64,000 nucleotides of DNA from positions 62,001 through 126,000 of the forward strand of contig CAZXOK010000006.1 in assembly GCA_964642175.1 (NCBI GenBank). The letters are read 5' to 3'. Below are positions 25,772-33,823 of this stretch, piece after piece. The position numbers and the translations under genes are program-made. A model generated the notes under the pieces. The model had not been told where the DNA came from. It did not search any database and was given only the letters and a program-made list of their open reading frames with translations. Position 1 is the stretch's first letter; every line of letters starts with the position of its first letter. This DNA is from JANQGG01 sp964642175. GTDB lineage: Bacteria; Bacteroidota; Chlorobiia; Chlorobiales; Chloroherpetonaceae.

Positions 25772-26572
25772 TTATTTATTGTCTTTGCTGGCATTGAGAA
25801 GTATCCGCTTTTCCTCCTGACTCAGAGACTCATAGCCATGTTTGGAAATTTTATCCAGGATCTGATCGATCCGTTCTTCATTATCACTTGAACCTTGCTT
25901 AGGCTGCTGAGAGGTATGCTTTTTATTTACTGAACTGAAATTTGATTGCAGCCAATCCTGAACCGGCCAGTCGCCACTCAAGATCTTGATGTAAATAAAA
26001 CCAATAACCATACCACCAAGGTGAGCAAAGTGAGCGACATTGCTGTTGATATTAAATGTGCTGAAAAACTCAATAGCAGCAAAACCAGCTATAAAATACT
26101 TGGCTTTAATTGGAAAAAGAAAATACAGGAAGATGTATCGGTTTGGGAACATCATTCCAAAAGCAAGTAAGATACCGAAAACAGCACCTGATGCACCTAC
26201 TGTTGGGATATTATCGCCAAAGGTGGCAATCATATTTATGATTGCAGCACCGACACCACATACAAAATAATAAATGGTGAATTGCCGGGTTCCCCAGTAG
26301 TTTTCTATTTCGGCCCCAAACATCCATAAGGCAAACATATTGAAAAAAATGTGCATGAATCCGCCATGAAGAAACATGTAGGAAATGGGTTGCCATATTT
26401 CAAAATTACCTGAGCCAAGAGGCCAAAGGGCACCATAACCTGTTACAATTCCTCCTAAAGGGGAGACTATTTGCAAAAGGAAAAAGGCAACATTTATTAA
26501 AATTAAAGTTTTTATGGCCGGAGGCATCAACGAAAACCCACCAGGCCGGTATTCATCATCATAATTTGACAT
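25772..26572 (-). CDS. Rhomboid-family intramembrane serine protease
   Basis: The protein is 266 residues with six core membrane helices. Rhomboids cleave other membrane proteins within or near the bilayer. The catalytic Ser lies in GASGAVFGILLAFG (GxSG motif) and the catalytic His in VAHFAHLGGMVIGF. The first-loop signature HGGFMHIFFNMFALWMFG is also intact. The C-terminal tail is soluble and charged (EERIDQILDKISKHGYESLSQEEKRILL), a frequent extension in FCB homologues. It is a single-gene unit ended by a strong terminator at 25747. Confidence 0.92.
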   Translation of the reverse strand: MSNYDDEYRPGGFSLMPPAIKTLILINVAFFLLQIVSPLGGIVTGYGALWPLGSGNFEIWQPISYMFLHGGFMHIFFNMFALWMFGAEIENYWGTRQFTIYYFVCGVGAAIINMIATFGDNIPTVGASGAVFGILLAFGMMFPNRYIFLYFLFPIKAKYFIAGFAAIEFFSTFNINSNVAHFAHLGGMVIGFIYIKILSGDWPVQDWLQSNFSSVNKKHTSQQPKQGSSDNEERIDQILDKISKHGYESLSQEEKRILLNASKDNK

Positions 26573-26665
26573 GTTCTCTCCCGAGCTTTTTAAGATGTGC
26601 TCATCATATTAATGTTAGTGATAATATCCAAGACATGAGAACCTGTGGATTCGTTCCCTTCTTGC

Positions 26666-26698
26666 TTTAAAACAATTTCTGCATGAAATTGTTTTAAA
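26666..26698. repeat. Perfect 14-bp AT-rich inverted repeat
   Basis: TTTAAAACAATTTC at 26666-26679 is the exact reverse complement of GAAATTGTTTTAAA at 26685-26698, with loop TGCAT. It lies between the pgk terminator and the rhomboid start (94 bases upstream of the ATG). It may be an operator, a second terminator or a leader hairpin. Confidence 0.75.
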
Positions 26699-26712
26699 AA
26701 TTTAAAATACAA

Positions 26713-26742
26713 AAAGCCTATAACTTAATTGTTATAGACTTT
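26713..26742 (-). terminator. Intrinsic terminator of pgk
   Basis: CTATAAC (26718-26724) pairs with GTTATAG (26731-26737); AAAG and CTTT extend the stem across one mismatch. Read on the minus strand it is followed by GCTTTTTGTATTTT. It begins 20 bases after the pgk stop. Confidence 0.75.
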
Positions 26743-26761
26743 CTATCAGAATACAGATTTG

Positions 26762-27949
26762 TTAATCGTTTAAAGCAGCAATACCCGGCAGCTCTTTACC
26801 TTCAAGAAATTCTAAGCTGGCACCACCACCTGTAGAAACATGGGTGACGTCTTTCTCTAATTTTGCTTGAGCAATGGCAGCCGCAGAATCACCGCCACCA
26901 ATAACTGAAATAGCGCCTTTTTTAGTAGCTTCAGCCAAAGCATTTGCAATTTCAAAGGTTCCTGTAGCAAACTTCTCCATTTCAAATACTCCCATTGGGC
27001 CATTCCAGATAATGGTTTTGGAATTGAGAACTTCTGCTTTAAACAGATCAATGGATTTTGGGCCGATATCCAGACCCATCCAGTTATCCGGTATAGCGTC
27101 TATAGATACAGTTTGTGTATTGGCTTCTGCATCAAATTTATCGGCAACAACCACATCCACCGGGAGCAGGAATTTTACATTGTTTGCTTTGGCTTTATCC
27201 AGAATTGATTTGGCCAGATCAATTTTATCTTCTTCTACCAAAGAATTTCCTACAGAATAACCCTGGGCTTTGAAAAACGTAAAGATCATAGCGCCGCCAA
27301 CAAAAATGGCATCCACTTTAGGCATGAGATTTTCAATAACATCAATTTTCCCGGAAATTTTTGAGCCGCCTAAAATGGCAAGGAATGGTCGCTGTGGATC
27401 GGCAGTAGCTTTTCCTAAATATTTAAGCTCTTTTTCAATAAGAAAACCAGCAACACAATCTTTCAGGTAATGTGTCACGCCTTCGGTTGAGGCATGTGCG
27501 CGATGGGCCGTTCCAAAAGCATCATTAACATACATATCACCAAAAGAAGCTAACTCTTTGGCAAAGCTCTCGTCGTTGGCTTCTTCAGCCCTATGAAAAC
27601 GAAGGTTCTCGAGTAATAAAATATCGCCAGGTTTTAATCCATCAACCAATGCTTTTACATCGTTACCAACGCAATCCGGTGCCATTTGCACTTTTTTCCC
27701 TGTTAATGCTTCAAGCTTATCGGCAGCTGGTTTTAAAGACATTTCGGGTACGGGCTTGCCTTTTGGCCGGCCAAGGTGCGACATTAAAATAACACAACCG
27801 CCATCTTCAAGGATTTTATTTATTGAGGGTAATGCACTGCGAATTCTTATGTCGTCGGTTACCTGTCCGTCTTTGAGCGGAACATTAAAATCAACCCGCA
27901 TCAGGACTTTTTTACCAGCGCAGGAAATATCTGAAAGCGTCTTTTTCAT
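26762..27949 (-). CDS. pgk: Phosphoglycerate kinase
   Basis: This glycolytic enzyme transfers phosphate from 1,3-bisphosphoglycerate to ADP. It has 395 residues, the standard length. The signature KKVLMRVDFNVPLKDG is at about 13-28. Also present are LMSHLGRPKGKP, ENLRFHRAEE, NDAFGTAHRAHAST, LGGSKISGKIDVIENL, NGPMGVFE and the C-terminal GGGDSAAAI and STGGGASLEFLEG. All substrate-binding residues appear intact. It lies 15 bases downstream of the stop of a large lipoprotein gene on the same strand, an unusual neighbour, and ends in a terminator. It may also have its own promoter within that gene. Confidence 0.97.
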   Translation of the reverse strand: MKKTLSDISCAGKKVLMRVDFNVPLKDGQVTDDIRIRSALPSINKILEDGGCVILMSHLGRPKGKPVPEMSLKPAADKLEALTGKKVQMAPDCVGNDVKALVDGLKPGDILLLENLRFHRAEEANDESFAKELASFGDMYVNDAFGTAHRAHASTEGVTHYLKDCVAGFLIEKELKYLGKATADPQRPFLAILGGSKISGKIDVIENLMPKVDAIFVGGAMIFTFFKAQGYSVGNSLVEEDKIDLAKSILDKAKANNVKFLLPVDVVVADKFDAEANTQTVSIDAIPDNWMGLDIGPKSIDLFKAEVLNSKTIIWNGPMGVFEMEKFATGTFEIANALAEATKKGAISVIGGGDSAAAIAQAKLEKDVTHVSTGGGASLEFLEGKELPGIAALND

Positions 27950-27964
27950 GTTAAGTAAAGGTTT

Positions 27965-30034
27965 TTATTGATCTTGATTCACTTTATAACTAACTCGACC
28001 CACGGCTCTAATATTGAGAATATCCGTAGTTTTTAATATCACTTTAGTAGCAGGAGAACTGCCACTGGTTTTTGTATTGGCCTTAAGGCTTGATATGGCG
28101 TAGGATGACGATTCAAGGGCTCTTAATTCTTCATTGTTTAATTCAAAGACCTGTGTGGTTTTTGAAAAACCATTGCTTTCATAAAAATCGGAATTAACTG
28201 AAGAAATTTTTACTGGTGATGAATTGATGCCAGCCATAGCTGAATCAGCTCTTGGTAACGAAAACGCTTTGCCGCTCTCGAGTTTGATCACTTTATCTTT
28301 TGAATCGTAAAACGTGAGTCTGAATTTTGCATTTAATGGTAACCCATTGGTTGAAATCACAGTCAGGGCCAGTTCAGAAAAATCTTCAGTTTGGCTGATA
28401 TCAACATCAGAAGTGTCAGATGCAGAAATTGAATCAATGCTTAAAGCTAAAGGAACGAGAATATCAAGGGAAAGGCGAACCGTGCTGGTGTCGTAGACCT
28501 CACCTAATTCTTGGTCAGGATTAACCGTTACATCCCCTCTTAAGCTTGCGGAATTTGGCAGAATACTGAACACATCAGAAATATTGCTGTTGGATGAATC
28601 GAACGTTAATGTTTGAGTGCCCAATTTTGGGATATCAAGGCCAATATTGCCGGTATTAAATTTGATTTCAGATGAGGTTTTATTGATGGTATTCTCAGCA
28701 ATAAAGTCAGCGGTTCCTTCGATGGCAAAGCCGGCAGAACTGTAGAAAATGGCTTCAGATTTTGGATTGAGAAGATCCAGACTGAAATCAGAACGGATTT
28801 GTTCGAAGGCATTAACAGATATAACCTGTTCAGGGATCTCATAATCGATGGCTTTGGTTCGGCCTTTAAAGTAGGAACCTGTGAGATTCTTTGCCATGGC
28901 TGTAGCGCGAATAGAATCTGAGGCTTTGATTTTTACAAACTGATCATTTGACTGGATATTTAACTCCAGGGTGTATTCAATAGTGGTTCCTTCATCTGAT
29001 ACAATACGATAGCCTGTTAAATCAACCGTGTTGGATTTCGTGGTCTGACCCGAATCAGGTATAGTAAAAGGGATAGATAAGGAGTTTCCATTTAAAGTTG
29101 CTTCTTCAATCTTGATAGTTGCCGTTCCTTGAATGGGGATCTCATTTTTAAGTTCTACAGAAAATGTCCCTTTTTTTAGAAGAGCTTCCTCTAATTCTAA
29201 CAACTGATCTCCAACTATGGTCAGCTGGCTGGTATCTCGTGCTACTTGAGCGGTTATCTTTGTTTCAGCTTCAGAAAAATCAAAAGTGGAGCTTCGGCTA
29301 ACCGATAAATCCATGGTAGCTTGAGGGTTAATCGTGATATTAGATTGTGGGGGTAAAAACCCATCGACAATTTGAGTGATTAAATCCTTCTCTATCCTTT
29401 TACCTGAAAGATCCATGAACTGAGTTTCGGAGGATCCATCTGCTATTGAACCAAACTGAACGCTGCCAAGTAGTTGTTTTTTTGTGGTATTGTTATAGAC
29501 ATTTATTTTAATGTTCTCAAATCTTAATCCGGTATTATTGTTTAGCGTTACATTAAGGCCACCGTTGGCTATCTGGATGGATTTAAAATCCTGAATGGAG
29601 TATTCGTATTCTCTGGATTGAAGATTATCAAATCCGGGAGCTGGGATTTCAGTTTCACCAAACAGATCATCAGGAATGCCAGACTCCTGGAATATGGCAT
29701 CAAGGTCTTGAGAGGCGTTTTCGGTAAACTCGGGCACTTCAATATGCTTGCCAATTGAGAAGTTGAGAACAGAAATAGTATCGGGTATGGTCAGAGTATC
29801 TCCAACTTCAAGGGTTTCAAAGTTTTCGGTATAAAGCAGGCTTAAAATATCGTTATCACCAGTTGTACCGGCATCACTTTTCTCATTGATCAGAGATAAC
29901 GCATTGTATTGAGTATTAATGACCGGAAAAGAGGATTGAACATCCCAAGATGGTTCAGCCGGTTCTTCAATGGCGCAACCGTGCATCAGGAAAACAAGCA
30001 GCAAAGTTAGGGTAAAGCGTGTGTTAGTTTTCAT
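27965..30034 (-). CDS. Large lipoprotein of unknown function
   Basis: The protein is 689 residues from the ATG at 30034, supported by AGGAAT upstream and by the lipoprotein signal MKTNTRFTLTLLLVFLMHGC. An ATG at 30109 is in frame but would overlap the divergent YdjM-type gene. The mature part is almost entirely beta-strand, rich in Ser, Thr, Asn and Asp, with repeated stretches of TLTIPDTISVLNFSIG-like character and no cysteine or enzyme motif. It suggests several stacked beta-sandwich modules on the cell surface or in the periplasm. No named family was recognised. It is followed by pgk. Confidence 0.75.
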   Translation of the reverse strand: MKTNTRFTLTLLLVFLMHGCAIEEPAEPSWDVQSSFPVINTQYNALSLINEKSDAGTTGDNDILSLLYTENFETLEVGDTLTIPDTISVLNFSIGKHIEVPEFTENASQDLDAIFQESGIPDDLFGETEIPAPGFDNLQSREYEYSIQDFKSIQIANGGLNVTLNNNTGLRFENIKINVYNNTTKKQLLGSVQFGSIADGSSETQFMDLSGKRIEKDLITQIVDGFLPPQSNITINPQATMDLSVSRSSTFDFSEAETKITAQVARDTSQLTIVGDQLLELEEALLKKGTFSVELKNEIPIQGTATIKIEEATLNGNSLSIPFTIPDSGQTTKSNTVDLTGYRIVSDEGTTIEYTLELNIQSNDQFVKIKASDSIRATAMAKNLTGSYFKGRTKAIDYEIPEQVISVNAFEQIRSDFSLDLLNPKSEAIFYSSAGFAIEGTADFIAENTINKTSSEIKFNTGNIGLDIPKLGTQTLTFDSSNSNISDVFSILPNSASLRGDVTVNPDQELGEVYDTSTVRLSLDILVPLALSIDSISASDTSDVDISQTEDFSELALTVISTNGLPLNAKFRLTFYDSKDKVIKLESGKAFSLPRADSAMAGINSSPVKISSVNSDFYESNGFSKTTQVFELNNEELRALESSSYAISSLKANTKTSGSSPATKVILKTTDILNIRAVGRVSYKVNQDQ

Positions 30035-30088
30035 GTCTTTATTCCTGAATTCATTAAGTTGAGGATATAATTTCAAACGTATGATGAA

Positions 30089-30574
30089 ATGAGTTCTTAT
30101 AAAAGACATATTTTTGGAGGGGCACTTTTTTTTATTCCGTTGTCCTTTATTCTTGGCCTTTTATTCGATTATGAAGAACTCAGTAATTTAGAATTTTTAT
30201 TACAGGTTGGCATTCTGTTGTCTATTACCTTGCTTTTCTCGCTTTGGCCTGATGTGGATACAAAAAGCAAAGGTCAATTGGTCTTTTACAGGATTTTTGT
30301 TGTGATAGATATTGCCTTAATATTATTACAAAAGCATCAGGAAGCAGCCTACCTGGGATTATTTGCCATGTTGCCACTGATTGGGAAACACAGAGGCTGG
30401 ACACATTCTTTATTAGCTTCGATTTTAATCCCCACTCCGTTTATCTGGTTACCGGTATTATATACCGGTAAATTCTCATATGAAGGATTAGCTTATTATT
30501 TAGCCGCACTTGCCGGTTATTTAAGTCACCGGTTTATAGATGGCTTTGCCGGACGCAGATCGTCAAGAAAATAG
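30089..30574 (+). CDS. YdjM-type membrane-bound metal-dependent hydrolase family
   Basis: This is a 161-residue protein with four or five membrane helices. The family's polar residues are all seen: KRHIFGG near the N-terminus, LWPDVDTKS at about 53-61, KHRGWTHSLL at about 100-109 and YLSHRFIDGFAG near the end. These His/Asp residues are presumed metal ligands. The YdjM family (DUF457) is annotated as putative hydrolases and its substrate is unknown; in E. coli ydjM belongs to the SOS regulon. It is divergent from the large lipoprotein, 54 bases between starts. Confidence 0.85.
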   Translation: MSSYKRHIFGGALFFIPLSFILGLLFDYEELSNLEFLLQVGILLSITLLFSLWPDVDTKSKGQLVFYRIFVVIDIALILLQKHQEAAYLGLFAMLPLIGKHRGWTHSLLASILIPTPFIWLPVLYTGKFSYEGLAYYLAALAGYLSHRFIDGFAGRRSSRK

Positions 30575-30619
30575 TGTTTTTAACGACTGTTTACATTAAA
30601 TATTTTGGCAATGTTTAAG

Positions 30620-31501
30620 CTATGTATTTTTTAAACCGATGTAAATTTCTGTGGTTTCAATCATACCATGGCGCATTTTTTTTTGAACTTCCTCCAGCGA
30701 CAATTTATCATGATTTAGCCAAAGATAGGCCGCTGTGTGCCGCAAACTGTTTGTGGTAATGTCTGGTCGTTTTAACCCGCATTTTTCCAACCAAAATTTA
30801 ATCCTGTACCTCACCGCCCTAGTGCTTAAACGCTGATTTCGGATCCGGGGACCATGACTGACAAACAAAGGCTCATTTGATGATGTATTTTCTCTTTGTT
30901 TGAGATAGTCAGAAATTTGAATGCTTAATTGTGTTGAAAGTTGAATAAGATCTGTTTTAGTTGACTGGCCTTTAGGTTGAACATAAAGGGTAGGCGGCTC
31001 AGATTGCGAATTAAAATCTTCTATGTTACAATTTACCAACTCCTGCTCAGAAACTGCGCATTCCAGCATTAACCGAACCATGATCTGATCGCGGAAACAT
31101 TGGGGGGGATTTATTGGAATCGAAGACTTAAGGATTTGTGCTTCTTCATAACTCAATACACCAATAGAGTGCGATTTTGGTCGCCGGTTGCCCTTGACAT
31201 TTTTTGCCGGATTGCCAGGTAATAACCCTTTTGATACAAAGTAATCACACAATCGCCTTACTGAGGTCAGGTAAGTTGAAACGGTAACATCGGATAAACT
31301 TCTTTCCCTGGATAAATACGTTTTGTAAGCAGAAATGTGTTCGGGTTTGAATCGGAACGTGTCTCTTTTTAAAGTGAAATAACGCTCAAATTCATGAAGG
31401 GCACGTTTGTATGTGCCCTTCGTATCTTGACGCTTATCAATTAAGTACTGTGATATGAATTCATCTATTTCCTGGTGTAGCTCTGAAGATGATAATTTCA
31501 T
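30620..31501 (-). CDS. Tyrosine-recombinase-like protein lacking key catalytic residues
   Basis: The protein has 293 residues with the layout of XerC/D-type recombinases: a SAM-like core-binding domain (about 8-95) and a catalytic domain (about 115-293). K177, R254, H255, H278 and Y287 occupy catalytic positions. The first catalytic Arg (GLRxSEL in relatives) is replaced: the matching stretch is AVSEQEL (149-155), with Ser151 at the Arg position. The HxLRH motif reads NSLRH (Asn251). Strand cleavage is therefore doubtful. It is last in a tight operon with rnhB, yraN and rmlA, with no att site or mobile gene nearby, so it looks domesticated. Confidence 0.82.
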   Translation of the reverse strand: MKLSSSELHQEIDEFISQYLIDKRQDTKGTYKRALHEFERYFTLKRDTFRFKPEHISAYKTYLSRERSLSDVTVSTYLTSVRRLCDYFVSKGLLPGNPAKNVKGNRRPKSHSIGVLSYEEAQILKSSIPINPPQCFRDQIMVRLMLECAVSEQELVNCNIEDFNSQSEPPTLYVQPKGQSTKTDLIQLSTQLSIQISDYLKQRENTSSNEPLFVSHGPRIRNQRLSTRAVRYRIKFWLEKCGLKRPDITTNSLRHTAAYLWLNHDKLSLEEVQKKMRHGMIETTEIYIGLKNT

Positions 31502-31519
31502 ATCATATTTGGGTAAAGT

Positions 31520-32584
31520 TTAACTAACTTCAATTCTTGAATGATCGGCAAGCATAAAGCGATTGGTTTTTGGTAGCCGCTTGCTTTTTACAATTTCAAC
31601 TTCAGTTCCCAGCAGGCTTTCTTCTATTCTAAAACCCACATCATTTATCTGGCAACGTTTTAAAATAATGCTGAACTCAATTTCTGAGTGTATGATGGTT
31701 GATTCATCATCAATAGAAGTAAACGGCCCGATGTAACTGTCGCGAATATCACAATTGTCGCCAATAATGGCAGGGCCACGTATAATGCTGTTTTGAACAG
31801 ATGTATTTTCCCCAATTCGTACATTACCGGAAATCATCGAATTTTTATCAATTGAACCATTGTTTTCTGCTTTCTGATGATCAAGCACCAGACGATTAGC
31901 AGCCAGTAAGTCTATGGGTTTACCGGTATCTTTCCACCAACCGGTGATTTCGGAAAAAGTGATCTTATAACCATTATCCAGTAAGTATTGATGGGCATCT
32001 GAAATTTCCAGTTCACCACGTGCACTTGGACTAATGGCATTGACAGCCTCGAAAATATTCTGATCATATATATACAAGCCGGTAACTGCAAAATCCGATT
32101 TTGGATTTTCAGGCTTTTCTTCTATCCCAAGTATCCTGCCATCTTGAATATCAGGTACACCGAAGCGCTGGGGATCTTTAACTTTTGCCAGGGTGAGATG
32201 ACAATTTGATTTTTGCTTGTTGAAAGAATCAATGAACTTTTTCACTCCACCAACGAGCATATTATCACCGAGGTAAAATAAAAACGGCTCGTTTTTAATA
32301 AAATCCTGAGCGATTTTGACCACATGAGCCAATCCTAATGGTGCTTCCTGAGGAATATATGTGATCTGAACGCCAAATGATTCCCCATTTCCGAATGTTT
32401 CCTGAACATCCTGACTATCGGCATTTGTAATAATACCAACTTCTGAGATACCTGCTTCAGCAACGGACTCGATGGCATAAGCCAGCATGGGTTTATTTGC
32501 AATGGGGATAAGGTGTTTGTTTTTAGTGTGAGTAATGGGTCTTAATCGGGTGCCTCTTCCGCCTGAAGTGATGAGAGCTTTCAT
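31520..32584 (-). CDS. rmlA: Glucose-1-phosphate thymidylyltransferase, long form
   Basis: This 354-residue nucleotidyltransferase makes dTDP-glucose, the first step toward dTDP-rhamnose and related sugars. The signature is MKALITSGGRGTRLRPITHTK at the N-terminus, with HLIPIANKPM next and YLGDNMLVGG around residues 99-108. After the catalytic domain (to about 235) comes a left-handed beta-helix of hexapeptide repeats (NVRIGENTSVQNSIIRG), which marks the long form. No other dTDP-sugar gene is in the window. It lies between yraN (16 bases upstream) and the recombinase-like gene (18 bases downstream) in one operon. Confidence 0.85.
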   Translation of the reverse strand: MKALITSGGRGTRLRPITHTKNKHLIPIANKPMLAYAIESVAEAGISEVGIITNADSQDVQETFGNGESFGVQITYIPQEAPLGLAHVVKIAQDFIKNEPFLFYLGDNMLVGGVKKFIDSFNKQKSNCHLTLAKVKDPQRFGVPDIQDGRILGIEEKPENPKSDFAVTGLYIYDQNIFEAVNAISPSARGELEISDAHQYLLDNGYKITFSEITGWWKDTGKPIDLLAANRLVLDHQKAENNGSIDKNSMISGNVRIGENTSVQNSIIRGPAIIGDNCDIRDSYIGPFTSIDDESTIIHSEIEFSIILKRCQINDVGFRIEESLLGTEVEIVKSKRLPKTNRFMLADHSRIEVS

Positions 32585-32600
32585 ATTTTATTGGTTTTTT

Positions 32601-33005
32601 TTAATGAACACGAAATGCATCTTCAATGAAAAAGATATCTTCTGCCGTTTCATTGAAATGATTGCGTTTGTTTTCATCCAGAACTATCGCAACCACATCA
32701 AAGCGGTAATTTTGACCAGGTTTGTGATTATCTTTTACATAACACTGAACTGCTTTAAGGATTTCTTTTTGTTTTATTTCAGTGATCGCTTCAACCGGGT
32801 GGCCATGATTTAGACTATGGCGTGTTTTTACTTCCACAAAAGATATCATAGACCCTTTTTGTGCGATAATATCTATTTCGTTTCGACCACAACGGTAATT
32901 CCTTTCGATTATTGTATAGCCACGTTTTTGCAGATAGTCGCAAGCCAGATCTTCTCCGTGTTTTCCGGTTTTCACATGTGAGTTTTTAGCCATGAGTGGG
33001 TGCAT
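32601..33005 (-). CDS. yraN: YraN-family (UPF0102) endonuclease-like protein
   Basis: This is a 134-residue protein with the PD-(D/E)xK-type nuclease fold of the UPF0102 family. Typical motifs are TGKHGEDLACDYLQKRGY near the N-terminus, then RNYRCGRNEIDIIA and FVEVKTRHS, which hold the expected metal-binding Glu, Asp and Glu-x-Lys residues. The molecular role is not settled; relatives are thought to act in DNA transactions. It lies 24 bases after rnhB, a pairing conserved across many bacteria, and 16 bases before rmlA. The start at 33005 is an ATG; a Met four residues on is an alternative. Confidence 0.9.
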   Translation of the reverse strand: MHPLMAKNSHVKTGKHGEDLACDYLQKRGYTIIERNYRCGRNEIDIIAQKGSMISFVEVKTRHSLNHGHPVEAITEIKQKEILKAVQCYVKDNHKPGQNYRFDVVAIVLDENKRNHFNETAEDIFFIEDAFRVH

Positions 33006-33029
33006 TCAAATAAATTCAGAAAAAGAGAA

Positions 33030-33653
33030 TTATCGCTCATCGATACAAGCTAATTTAAAACTTTTTCTATGGATTTCACTTCGTCCCAGCGTTTTTATTG
33101 CAACAATGTGTTTTTTGGTGGCATATCCGGCATGATCTTTAAACCCGTACCCCGGGTATATAGAATCGTAAGATCGCATCAATTGGTCGCGATGGACTTT
33201 AGCTAAGATCGATGCGGCGGCTATCGAAAATACCTTGCCATCCCCTTTTTTGATTGTTTCGTATGGCAAGTTCAGCTTATCATTAAATGAAATGCCATCA
33301 ATTAAAAGGTAATTGGGTAAAGCTTTCAGCTGTTTAACAGCATTCTGCATGGCTAGAATAGACGCTTGTAAAATGTTTAATCGATCTATTGTTAAGTGAT
33401 CGATTTCCGTAATCGCATAGTAGGACGCATTATCTTTTATCGCTTGTGATATTTCATAACGCCGGGTTTTTGATAAGCGTTTGGAATCATTGGTTTGGCA
33501 TAAAATCCCCGACGGTTTAAAATACCTGGGGAATACAACGGCAGCAGCAACTACCGGGCCGGCAAGGGGCCCGCGACCAACTTCATCAATCCCGCAAATA
33601 CTTGGATATTGGGCCCAAAGAGTGCTTTCATAAGTGGTATCTAACATGAGCAA
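33030..33653 (-). CDS. rnhB: Ribonuclease HII
   Basis: This 207-residue endonuclease removes ribonucleotides from RNA-DNA hybrids and from single misincorporations. The catalytic Asp-Glu pair is in ICGIDEVGRGPLAGPVVAAAVV at about 20-41. The third Asp is in LLIDGISF and the fourth in SIAAASILAKVHRDQLM. The C-terminal helix YGFKDHAGYATKKH is typical. Length is normal. It heads the operon rnhB-yraN-rmlA-(recombinase-like), which is divergent from rng. A long perfect palindrome lies between the two start sites. Confidence 0.95.
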   Translation of the reverse strand: MLMLDTTYESTLWAQYPSICGIDEVGRGPLAGPVVAAAVVFPRYFKPSGILCQTNDSKRLSKTRRYEISQAIKDNASYYAITEIDHLTIDRLNILQASILAMQNAVKQLKALPNYLLIDGISFNDKLNLPYETIKKGDGKVFSIAAASILAKVHRDQLMRSYDSIYPGYGFKDHAGYATKKHIVAIKTLGRSEIHRKSFKLACIDER

Positions 33654-33726
33654 GGAGCTTGTGAGGAAAACAGGTCAAGACTTTTGGTCAATTTCCAATG
33701 TTTTTATATTTAGTGCTTCTATAAGT

Positions 33727-33760
33727 TTAATGGATGATTATAAATATAATCATCCATTAA
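33727..33760. repeat. Perfect 16-bp inverted repeat between rnhB and rng
   Basis: TTAATGGATGATTATA (33727-33742) and TATAATCATCCATTAA (33745-33760) are exact reverse complements with two bases between. The repeat is 64 bases before the rng start and 74 bases before that of rnhB. It is either an operator or, in the rng transcript, a stable 5' hairpin. Confidence 0.85.
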
Positions 33761-33823
33761 TGATGCTATCCTATTAGAAAATACAAGCAGGGATACCATT
33801 TAATTAATGATATAAAATAAAAA

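Noticed and set aside
30035..30109. Longer start for the large lipoprotein (ATG at 30109)
   Set aside because: It would overlap the YdjM-type gene start and push the lipoprotein signal far from the N-terminus; the ATG at 30034 has an upstream AGGAAT.
30620..31501. Integrase-like gene as sign of a prophage or genomic island
   Set aside because: There is no tRNA, att repeat, phage or transfer gene nearby, and it sits in a tight operon with rnhB, yraN and rmlA; catalytic residues are altered.
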